Shown here: positions 5,812 to 12,159 of the stretch, one piece after another
Layout: each line of letters begins with the position of its first letter
Numbering within the stretch: position 1 is the first letter of the stretch
Origin: Gammaproteobacteria bacterium
Lineage (GTDB): Bacteria; Pseudomonadota; Gammaproteobacteria; Ga0077536
DNA length: 12,159 nucleotides
Assembly (NCBI GenBank): GCA_030639105.1
Contig: DAOWDI010000025.1
Span: forward strand, 1-12,159
Direction of reading: 5' to 3'
The notes under the pieces: model-generated
What the model saw: only the letters and a program-made list of their open reading frames with translations
The model's database searches: none
What the model was told of the DNA's origin: nothing
Translations under genes and position numbers: made by a program

Positions 5812-7127
5812 CAAGCCCGGGAGAGGTTCAATCCGGCGCGACGGGCAGTCTCGGAGAAATCTGGAAACGACGTCCCGATTGCCGCGCAATCGATGATTTC
5901 GACCGGCTCGCGCGCCCTCAGCGCGGCCATGGCGAATGCCATCGCGACGCGGTGATCGCCGCGGCAGTCGATGCTGCCACCACTGAAACCGTCGACACTG
6001 CCGATGATCTCGATACCATCGGTGCTGGTGGCCACTTTCGTCCCGAGCACACGCAGCCCAGCGGCCATGGCCTCAATCCTGTCGCTTTCTTTGTGGCGTA
6101 ATTCACCCGCCCCGACGAGTCGCGTCACGCCCTCGGCGCAGGCGGCGGCGACAAACAAGGCCGGAAATTCGTCGATGGCGCTCGGCACAAGGTCCGAGGG
6201 AATGTCGATCCCGTGCAGACGACACCCGCGGACGCTGATGTCGGCAAGGGGCTCCGAACCGGTACAACGCTCGTTCGACAAGACGATATCCGCGCCCATC
6301 CGCCGCAATATGTGGATTGCCCCGGTTCGAGTGGGATTGATGCCGCAGTCCTGCACGGTAAGCTCGGATCCGTCCTCCATCGCGGCGCCGGCCAGAAAGA
6401 AAGCCGCCGAGGAGATATCGCCTGGAACCGTTAGCGTCGTCGCCGCTAGTTCCTGCCCGCCCTCGACGGTGATCTCGCCGGACTCGACCTCGAGTTCCAC
6501 GCCGAATGCCCGCAACATCCGCTCGGTGTGGTCGCGGGTCGGCATCGGTTCGACAACGCAGGTGTGCCCCTCGGCATGCAACCCCGCGAGCAGAATGGCG
6601 GACTTTACCTGGGCGCTGGCTACGGGCAAGCGATAACGGATCCCACAAAGATGTGACGCCGGCATGATCCGTAACGGTGGCCTACCATCGTCATCGCTGC
6701 TGATGCAAGCGCCCATCAGTTCGAGCGGTTCGGTGACGCGGCGCATAGGTCGACGGCGCAACGATTCGTCACCGGTCATCACCGCTGCAAAACCGGCGCC
6801 GGCCAGCAGCCCTGCAAGCAGGCGTATCGAGGTACCAGAATTACCCATATCGAGTTGAGCCGCCGGTGCCGTCAGTTGGGCAAAGCCACGGCCGACGATC
6901 GTCACTCGACCGTCGGCCTGTTCGGTGATTTGCACGCCGAGTGCACGAAACGCCGCGATGGTTACGCGTACGTCCGCGCCCAGCAGACACCCATTGACCT
7001 CGGTGATACCGTGGGCGATCGAACCGAGCATTACCGCACGGTGGGAAATGGACTTGTCTCCAGGAACCCGCAGAAGCCCGCGAAGACGGCCGCCGGGTTC
7101 AACGATGAGATGTTCGGGAGTCGTCAT
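5811..7127 (-). CDS. aroA: 3-phosphoshikimate 1-carboxyvinyltransferase (EPSP synthase), class II-like
   Basis: AroA transfers the enolpyruvyl group of PEP to shikimate-3-phosphate, the sixth step of the shikimate pathway and the target of glyphosate. It has 438 residues. Substrate-binding pieces are GDKSISHR (23-30), GNSGTSIR (95-102), SAQVK (171-175), RDHTE (198-202), NPTR (264-267), IDE (318-320), ELRHKESDR (342-350) and GDHRVA (390-395). GDK, SAQxK, RxHxE and NxTR together are the motif set described for class II enzymes, and the sequence is closer to the Bacillus/CP4 kind than to E. coli. Gly98 sits where E. coli has Gly96 and CP4 has Ala; Leu103 sits where E. coli has Pro101. The ATG overlaps the tyrA stop by four bases (ATGA). 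Confidence 0.96.
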   Translation of the reverse strand: MTTPEHLIVEPGGRLRGLLRVPGDKSISHRAVMLGSIAHGITEVNGCLLGADVRVTIAAFRALGVQITEQADGRVTIVGRGFAQLTAPAAQLDMGNSGTSIRLLAGLLAGAGFAAVMTGDESLRRRPMRRVTEPLELMGACISSDDDGRPPLRIMPASHLCGIRYRLPVASAQVKSAILLAGLHAEGHTCVVEPMPTRDHTERMLRAFGVELEVESGEITVEGGQELAATTLTVPGDISSAAFFLAGAAMEDGSELTVQDCGINPTRTGAIHILRRMGADIVLSNERCTGSEPLADISVRGCRLHGIDIPSDLVPSAIDEFPALFVAAACAEGVTRLVGAGELRHKESDRIEAMAAGLRVLGTKVATSTDGIEIIGSVDGFSGGSIDCRGDHRVAMAFAMAALRAREPVEIIDCAAIGTSFPDFSETARRAGLNLSRA

Positions 7128-7993
7128 TTGGCGGCGGGCAAACTGACTTTGTCGCGTGCCGCCTTGGCGCGTGTAAACATCTCCAGCAGGGCGTTGCGGT
7201 CGTTTGATTCGAGCGCATCGTATAACTGCTCATAGGTCGCCGTGAAGCGTTCCAGCATCGACAACAAAGCATCGCGATTGTCCATGGCAATGTCGCTCCA
7301 CATCTGTGGACTACTGGAGGCAATACGCGTGAAATCGCGGAATCCACCGGCGGCATAGGTGAATATCTCATCCGAACCTTCCATACCGGCAAGACACTCG
7401 ACAAGCGCGTAGGCAAGCATATGGGGCAGATGGCTCGTCGCCGCGAGCATATTGTCATGATGGTCGACATCCATTTCCGTTACCGTCGCGCCGGCTGCCT
7501 CCCACATCCACGTAACGCGTCGGAGTGCGGCTGCTTCGGTCTCTGGCACCGGCGTAAGAATTACTCGATGGTCGTGATAGAGGCTGGCAAACGAAGCATC
7601 GACGCCACTTTTTTCGGTCCCCGCAATGGGATGTCCAGGAACAAACCGGCTGAAATTTTCGCCGAGCCGGGACCGAGCCGCCTCGACCACCCGCCGTTTC
7701 GCGCTGCCGACATCGGTGACAATCGCATCGGCGCCAATGGCCGGTGCGATCGCCGCCAGGACATTTGGCGTCGCGGCTAGCGCCGTCGCGACAACCACCA
7801 TATCGGCGCCGGCGACGGCCGTAGCGGGGTTGCGGCTTGATTCATCGATAACGTTCAACTCGAGTGCGCGTAACAGATTTTCTTCGCCGCGGCCACAACC
7901 GATGACCGTTTCAACCGCCCCCGCCGTGCGCAAAGCGCGAGCGAGCGAGCCGCCGATCAGGCCAATCCCGATGACACACAAACGATGAATCAT
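7124..7993 (-). CDS. tyrA: Prephenate / cyclohexadienyl dehydrogenase (monofunctional)
   Basis: TyrA oxidatively decarboxylates prephenate (or arogenate) towards tyrosine. From the ATG at 7993 it has 289 residues. The Rossmann motif GIGLIGGS is at residues 9-16, TDVGSAK at 93-99, the catalytic-site segment GHPIAGTE at 120-127 (His121), and the helical dimerisation domain contains SHLPHMLAYAL. No chorismate mutase or ACT domain is attached, unlike E. coli TyrA. The ATG at 7993 was chosen because AGGA lies seven bases before it; the in-frame GTG at 8017 has no such signal. The segment after the second strand reads GCGRGEEN, with no acidic residue at the usual NAD-selecting place, so cofactor preference is uncertain. 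It starts 34 bases after the pheA stop and overlaps aroA by four bases. Confidence 0.94.
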   Translation of the reverse strand: MIHRLCVIGIGLIGGSLARALRTAGAVETVIGCGRGEENLLRALELNVIDESSRNPATAVAGADMVVVATALAATPNVLAAIAPAIGADAIVTDVGSAKRRVVEAARSRLGENFSRFVPGHPIAGTEKSGVDASFASLYHDHRVILTPVPETEAAALRRVTWMWEAAGATVTEMDVDHHDNMLAATSHLPHMLAYALVECLAGMEGSDEIFTYAAGGFRDFTRIASSSPQMWSDIAMDNRDALLSMLERFTATYEQLYDALESNDRNALLEMFTRAKAARDKVSLPAAK

Positions 7994-8027
7994 TGATGGA
8001 TCCTTCAACAGCACCACACGGTGCCGA

Positions 8028-9116
8028 TCAGGTTACCGCACGCGGGTAAGAACCCAACACCTTCAGCCACGATGTCTTATCTTCAAGCTGAGCCAATACA
8101 TTACGCACCGAATCGATATCGGCGTGACCTTCGATATCGACAAAAAAAATGTAATCCCACGCTTCCTGCCGCAACGGTCGTGATTCGATCCGCGTCAAAC
8201 TGATCTTCGCCGCCGCCAGCACGCTGAGGACGTCATACAGCGCCCCCGGGCGATTTAGCGTAGTAAACATCAGTGAGGTCAAGTCCTTTCCGCTCGGTGC
8301 AGGCGTCTTCTTGCCAAGCACGACAAAGCGCGTCGTGTTGGTGGGGTCGTCCTCGATATTTCGCCGTAATACGCCGAGTTGATAAATTTCCGCCGCAACT
8401 TCGCCGGCGATTGCCGCGGCATCTGGTTCGTCGCGGACACGGCGAGCAGCTTCGCCATTGCTGCTTACCGCCGTACATTCGACGCCCGCCAGATTCCCCG
8501 CAAGCCAGTGACGGCACTGAGCCAGGGCATGGGTGTGGGCGTAGACACACTTGATAGCCGCAATATCACCGGTCCGTGACAACAACTGGTGATGGATATT
8601 GAGTACGACTTCACCGCAAATCTTCAACAACGATTTGCCTAAGGCGTCAAGCGTTTGATTGATGCCGCCCTCCAGTGAATTCTCCACCGGTACGACGCCA
8701 TAGTCCACGTTCCCGGCTTCGACTTCGCGCATGACTTCCTCAATCGTGGTCACCGGGGTACCGTGAATCGATCCGCCAAAGTGTTTCAACGCAGCTAGAT
8801 GCGTATAGGTTCCTTCGGGTCCGAGGTACGCCACGCCCAGTGGATGCTCGAGCGCCAGGCACGCTGACATGATTTCGCGCATCAGGCGCGTTGCCTCGGG
8901 AGCAGACAGCGGACCAGGATTTTGCTCGAGAACGCGCCTCAAGATCGCCGCTTCGCGTTCCGGACGGTAGAACGCTACGTCCACCCTGCCTTGGCGTTTT
9001 GCCATGCCGACCGCGACCGCCAGTGTCGCACGGGCGTTGATCAAGCGCAGTAGCTCAATATCGATGGCATCTATTTCACCACGCAGAACGTGTAATTCTT
9101 TTGCCTCGTCTGCCAT
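8028..9116 (-). CDS. pheA: Bifunctional chorismate mutase / prephenate dehydratase
   Basis: PheA converts chorismate to prephenate and then to phenylpyruvate. It has 362 residues in three parts. Residues 1-90 are an AroQ chorismate mutase with Arg12, Arg29, Lys40, Arg54 and Glu55 in the expected places. Residues about 94-270 are the prephenate dehydratase, with GPEGTYTHLAA, VVPVENSLEGG and the catalytic TTRF at 261-264. Residues about 278-357 are an ACT regulatory domain with GALY (291-294) and ESRP (311-314), the motifs that bind phenylalanine for feedback inhibition. Domain order and length match the Pseudomonas enzyme. The start codon is ATG; the bases before it (AAAAGATC) make a poor ribosome binding site. 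The gap to gyrA is 92 bases and contains palindromes but no serC. Confidence 0.97.
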   Translation of the reverse strand: MADEAKELHVLRGEIDAIDIELLRLINARATLAVAVGMAKRQGRVDVAFYRPEREAAILRRVLEQNPGPLSAPEATRLMREIMSACLALEHPLGVAYLGPEGTYTHLAALKHFGGSIHGTPVTTIEEVMREVEAGNVDYGVVPVENSLEGGINQTLDALGKSLLKICGEVVLNIHHQLLSRTGDIAAIKCVYAHTHALAQCRHWLAGNLAGVECTAVSSNGEAARRVRDEPDAAAIAGEVAAEIYQLGVLRRNIEDDPTNTTRFVVLGKKTPAPSGKDLTSLMFTTLNRPGALYDVLSVLAAAKISLTRIESRPLRQEAWDYIFFVDIEGHADIDSVRNVLAQLEDKTSWLKVLGSYPRAVT

Positions 9117-9170
9117 GATCTTTTGAGGAACGTCTAAATATGATGGGTAGGTGGTTCGATAACTTCTTCA

Positions 9171-9193
9171 GGCTCCCCAGCCCCGCATGCGGG
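9171..9193. repeat. Adjacent palindromes in the gyrA-pheA gap
   Basis: The gap contains GGCT-CCCC-AGCC (9171-9182) directly followed by the perfect 12-base palindrome CCCGCATGCGGG (9182-9193). On the minus strand they begin 16 bases after the gyrA stop. Neither is followed by a T-run on that strand, so they do not look like a standard intrinsic terminator. They could slow or protect RNA ends, or be a REP-like fragment, but no second copy is seen in this window. Confidence 0.35.
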
Positions 9194-9208
9194 ACGCGGC
9201 GTGCGCGC

Positions 9209-11782
9209 TTAAACGCCGTGCTCCTCGTCGTCCGGGGCGTCCCCCTGGTATTCCGCCACCGGTTCCACGCCCACCAACTTCTCCTCGTCGGCGATATGGA
9301 TCAGGCGCACACCCAGGGTATTGCGGCCCAGTACTGAAACACCATCCACCGGTGTACGCACCAGCGTGCCGCCGTCGCTTATCAGCATGATCTCCTCGTC
9401 GTCGAGCACCGACACCGCCCCGACAACGGGCCCATTGCGCGCGCTGGTCCTAATCGCGATCACACCCCACCCGCCGCGGCCTCTAGTCGGGAACTCGTCC
9501 ACCAAGGTTCGTTTGCCGTAGCCGTTTTGCGTCGCAAACAAGATAGCCTGGGTCGGATCGACGGGGATCAGCGAGATGACTTCGTGATCGTCGCTGAGTT
9601 TAATACCACGCACACCGCGCGCTGTACGCCCCATCGGTCGCACGGTGGTTTCAGAAAACCTGACCGCCTTACCGCTGGAACTGACGAGCATGATATCGCT
9701 GGCGCCATCCGTTAACGAGACGCCGACCAGGCTGTCGTCGGGATTGAGATCCACGGCAATAATGCCGTTCGCCCGGGGGCGGGAAAACTGGTCGAGTGAT
9801 GTCTTCTTGACGATGCCACGGCGCGTCGCCATCAGGACATACAATTCGGCATCGAATTCCTTGATCGGCAGCACGGCGGTGATCCGCTCTCCTTCGTCGA
9901 GCGGCAGCAAGTTGACGAGCGGCCTACCGCGGGCCGTGCGGCTCGCCTGCGGAACTTCATAGACCTTCAACCAATACAGCTTACCGCGCGTCGAAAAACA
10001 CAAAATGGTGTCGTGAGTACTCGCAATAAACAACTTATCGACGAAATCCTCTTCTTTCGTCGTCGTCGCGGTCTTACCTTTACCGCCGCGCCGCTGTGAT
10101 CGATAGACGTCAACCGGTTGCGACTTTGCATAACCGGCATGCGACAAGGTCACCACCACGTCCTCTTCGCTGATCAGATCTTCGAGTGACAGATGCTCAT
10201 GGGTTTCAACGATCTCAGTACGACGCTCATCGCCGTACTGATCGCGGATCTCGATCAGTTCGTCGCGGATCACCCCCATCAGCCTTTCGGGGCGCGCGAG
10301 GATATCGAGCAGATCATCGATGCGTTCGAGGATCGCTTTGTACTCATCGATGATCTTGTCGTGCTCAAGTGCGGTCAAGCGCTGCAGCCGCATGTCGAGA
10401 ATTTCCTTCGCCTGGCGCTCCGACAGGCGATACCTACCGCCGTGCAGACCGCACGCCTCGGGCAAGTCGTCGGGCCGCGAGACGTCCGCCCCGGCACGCT
10501 CCAGCATCGTCAACACGACACCTGGCTCCCATTCCTCTTCGAGCAGCGCAGCGCGCGCTTCGGCAGGTGTCGGTGACGCCTTAATCAAGGCGATGATCGG
10601 ATCGATGTTGGCGAGCGCGACCGCCAATCCCTCCAATACATGCGTACGCTCCCGCGCCTTGCGCAACTCGAATAAGGTCCGCCGGGTAACAACTTCGCGT
10701 CGATGCCGCACGAAGCACTCCAACATCGTCTTCAGGTCGAGCGTCTTTGGCTGACCGTCGACCAGCGCCACGGTATTGATACCGAATACCGTCTGCATCT
10801 GGGTTTGCCGGTAGAGATTATTCAATAAGACATCGGCATTCTCATTGCGCTTGAGTTCGATGACGATGCGCATGCCATCCTTGTCGGATTCGTCGCGCAG
10901 ACCGTCGGGACGAATGCCCTCGATCTTTTTTCCCTTAACCAGCTCGGCAATCTTCTCCAGCAACCGCGCCTTGTTTACCTGGTAAGGCAGCTCGGTGACG
11001 ATGATGCGCTGCTGTTCACCGTCCTCACCTTCGATTGCGGCCCGCGCCCGTACATGGATGCGCCCGCGCCCGGTGCGATAGGCCTCACGGATGCCGGACG
11101 AGCCGTTGATAATGGCGGCGGTCGGGAAATCCGGCCCCGGTATCAACTGGAACAGATCAAGCAGCTCAATCGCCGGGTTGTCGATGAGCGCTAGACAGCC
11201 ATTGACGACCTCGGTGAGGTTGTGCGGCGGGATATTGGTCGCCATACCCACCGCGATACCGCTCGAACCGTTGACGAGGAGATTGGGCAGCTTCGAGGGG
11301 AGGACCGTGGGCTCCTGCAGCCGATCGTCGAAGTTGGCCTGAAAATCGACCGTATTGCGGTCGATATCCTCCAACATTGTGATCGCCGCATGCGTGAGCC
11401 GAGCCTCAGTGTAGCGATAGGCCGCTGCAGGATCGCCGTCGATCGAGCCGAAGTTGCCCTGCCCATCCACCAACGGATAGCGGAGCGAGAAATCCTGCAC
11501 CATGCGCACCAGCGCATCGTACACCGAGCTGTCGCCGTGTGGGTGGTACTTGCCCAACACGTCGCCAACGACCGTGGCCGATTTCTTGTGCGCCCGCCCG
11601 GGCGTCAAGCTCAGCTCATTCATGGCATAGAGAATCCGCCGATGAACCGGCTTCAAGCCGTCGCGTACGTCGGGAAGAGCACGAGAGACGATGACGCTCA
11701 TCGAGTAGTTGATGAACGACTGCTTCATCTCCTCTTCGATCAATCGTGGGAGAATTCGCTCGCGCGTGTTGGGTACGGTCAT
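9209..11782 (-). CDS. gyrA: DNA gyrase subunit A
   Basis: GyrA is the DNA breakage-reunion subunit of gyrase (A2B2), which introduces negative supercoils. It has 857 residues (E. coli 875). The winged-helix/tower region starts [21 protein letters not shown]. The active-site tyrosine is Tyr124 in AAYRYTE (E. coli Tyr122). In the quinolone-resistance region [15 protein letters not shown], Ser85 and Asp89 correspond to E. coli Ser83 and Asp87 and are the sensitive residues. The GyrA box QRRGGKG at 563-569, required for DNA wrapping, opens the C-terminal beta-pinwheel, and a short acidic tail ([10 protein letters not shown]) ends the protein. The GyrA box argues for gyrase rather than ParC. The ATG is the conserved start; the ribosome binding site is weak. 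It is first of the downstream block after a 180-base gap. Confidence 0.98.
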   Translation of the reverse strand: MTVPNTRERILPRLIEEEMKQSFINYSMSVIVSRALPDVRDGLKPVHRRILYAMNELSLTPGRAHKKSATVVGDVLGKYHPHGDSSVYDALVRMVQDFSLRYPLVDGQGNFGSIDGDPAAAYRYTEARLTHAAITMLEDIDRNTVDFQANFDDRLQEPTVLPSKLPNLLVNGSSGIAVGMATNIPPHNLTEVVNGCLALIDNPAIELLDLFQLIPGPDFPTAAIINGSSGIREAYRTGRGRIHVRARAAIEGEDGEQQRIIVTELPYQVNKARLLEKIAELVKGKKIEGIRPDGLRDESDKDGMRIVIELKRNENADVLLNNLYRQTQMQTVFGINTVALVDGQPKTLDLKTMLECFVRHRREVVTRRTLFELRKARERTHVLEGLAVALANIDPIIALIKASPTPAEARAALLEEEWEPGVVLTMLERAGADVSRPDDLPEACGLHGGRYRLSERQAKEILDMRLQRLTALEHDKIIDEYKAILERIDDLLDILARPERLMGVIRDELIEIRDQYGDERRTEIVETHEHLSLEDLISEEDVVVTLSHAGYAKSQPVDVYRSQRRGGKGKTATTTKEEDFVDKLFIASTHDTILCFSTRGKLYWLKVYEVPQASRTARGRPLVNLLPLDEGERITAVLPIKEFDAELYVLMATRRGIVKKTSLDQFSRPRANGIIAVDLNPDDSLVGVSLTDGASDIMLVSSSGKAVRFSETTVRPMGRTARGVRGIKLSDDHEVISLIPVDPTQAILFATQNGYGKRTLVDEFPTRGRGGWGVIAIRTSARNGPVVGAVSVLDDEEIMLISDGGTLVRTPVDGVSVLGRNTLGVRLIHIADEEKLVGVEPVAEYQGDAPDDEEHGV

Positions 11783-11835
11783 GAGGGTCCGAAGCTAAGG
11801 ACGAGGCCGCCGCGGAAATGCGGCAAGAACCATCA

Positions 11836-11865
11836 AATATACGCCCAACGGCATCACCGATGCAA
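11836..11865 (-). promoter_or_regulatory. Candidate gyrA promoter
   Basis: On the minus strand TATATT (11841-11836, five of six -10 bases) follows TTGCAT (11865-11860, three of six -35 bases, with TTG kept) with an 18-base spacer. The start of transcription would be near 11829, leaving a leader of about 47 bases before the gyrA ATG. The gap of 180 bases after the upstream transporter gene is the natural place for a promoter. The evidence is pattern matching only. Confidence 0.4.
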
Positions 11866-11962
11866 CCATCAGGCCGCCAAGTAACTCTTTACTTTTCAAG
11901 GGGTTATCGACGAGGGTCCGGTCTCGACGCTGGTCCCTAACTGCGGCTCAGGCCCGAGCGGC

Positions 11963-12159
11963 TCAACCGGCGCGTGGCATCCGTCTCACCCCGGGTAGAA
12001 GCGCGGGCAAGACGATCAGCGCGGCCACCGTGCCGGCCGCGACACCCCCCGTCGTGGCCAAGGCAACGGCCCCGAACAGGCTGTCCGAGTCTGTGCCGAT
12101 AGCGAGCGGGAGGAGGCTTGCGAGAGTGGTCAGGGTCACCAGCACGATCATTCCTCCCC
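11963..12159 (-). CDS. C-terminal end of an inner-membrane transporter, probably RND family (5' end outside window)
   Basis: The frame is open from the right edge to a TGA at 11965-11963, giving about 65 residues. It contains VTLTTLASLLPLAIGT, DSLFGAVALATTGGVAAG and TVAALIVLPALLPG. Together they match the last two membrane helices of AcrB/HAE1-type RND pumps, where a TTLxxxxGLLPLALG segment is followed by GGLLVST and FVVPxLY. The protein ends with a short basic tail (VRRMPRAG). An ATG at 12151 exists, but the frame continues upstream of it without a stop and the segment makes sense only as the end of a larger protein. RND pumps use the proton gradient to expel drugs, metals or lipids; the substrate cannot be told from this piece. 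The family call is inference from a short segment. Confidence 0.7.
   Translation of the reverse strand, partial: GGMIVLVTLTTLASLLPLAIGTDSDSLFGAVALATTGGVAAGTVAALIVLPALLPGVRRMPRAG

Noticed and set aside
5971..6648. Long open frames (over 180 residues) on both strands inside aroA.
   Set aside because: They are shadows of the real aroA frame; their translations are low-complexity Arg/Ser/Pro-rich and match nothing, while the aroA frame carries every expected motif.
11222..11884. A 220-residue plus-strand frame antisense to the gyrA start.
   Set aside because: It runs opposite the highly conserved gyrA N-terminus in a GC-rich region where such open frames are common, and shows no recognisable protein features.
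11943..11964. An imperfect stem (GCGGCTC/GAGCGGC with one mismatch) after the transporter stop codon as a terminator.
   Set aside because: One stem mismatch and no T-run after it on the minus strand; not strong enough to list as a terminator.

Overview
The window looks like a chromosomal housekeeping segment of a gammaproteobacterium. The evidence is the rpsA-ihfB-lapA-lapB order, LapB with its rubredoxin-like C-terminal zinc site, a bifunctional AroQ-type PheA, and the gyrA...pheA-tyrA-aroA-cmk-rpsA aromatic 'supraoperon' known from Pseudomonas and its relatives. The genus cannot be fixed from the sequence alone. Every gene I can support lies on the minus strand, so transcription runs from high to low coordinates.

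Layout in transcription order. (1) 12159-11963: last ~64 codons of an inner-membrane transporter, probably RND-type, cut by the window edge. (2) 11962-11783: intergenic, with a plausible gyrA promoter. (3) gyrA, complete, with intact catalytic Tyr and quinolone-sensitive residues. (4) pheA, tyrA, aroA and cmk: a tight block for phenylalanine/tyrosine synthesis, the shikimate pathway and CMP phosphorylation. tyrA/aroA and aroA/cmk overlap by 4 and 1 bases. serC and hisC, which often sit in this block, are absent. (5) rpsA (ribosomal protein S1, six S1 repeats) behind an AT-rich leader with no clear Shine-Dalgarno, then ihfB with an unusually long acidic tail. (6) 2918-2327: a ~590-base stretch without a recognisable gene. 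It holds a candidate promoter, one unrecognised open frame, and two overlapping, mutually exclusive 7-bp hairpins just before the lapA ribosome binding site. (7) lapA and lapB, overlapping by 11 bases: membrane adaptors that control LPS synthesis by presenting LpxC to FtsH. (8) A collapsed pyrF: 48 codons left of about 235, still in frame and still overlapping the lapB stop. (9) The first 198 codons of mfd, running off the left edge.

How the genes fit together: AroA makes EPSP, which is converted to chorismate; PheA and TyrA carry chorismate-derived prephenate towards Phe and Tyr. GyrA, Cmk, S1, IHF-beta and Mfd serve DNA topology, nucleotide supply, translation initiation, nucleoid architecture and transcription-coupled repair. 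LapAB balances LPS against phospholipid synthesis.

I see no CRISPR array, insertion sequence, tRNA/rRNA or defence system. The strongest unusual signal is the internally deleted pyrF remnant. Secondary signals are the structured lapA leader and the missing serC/hisC.
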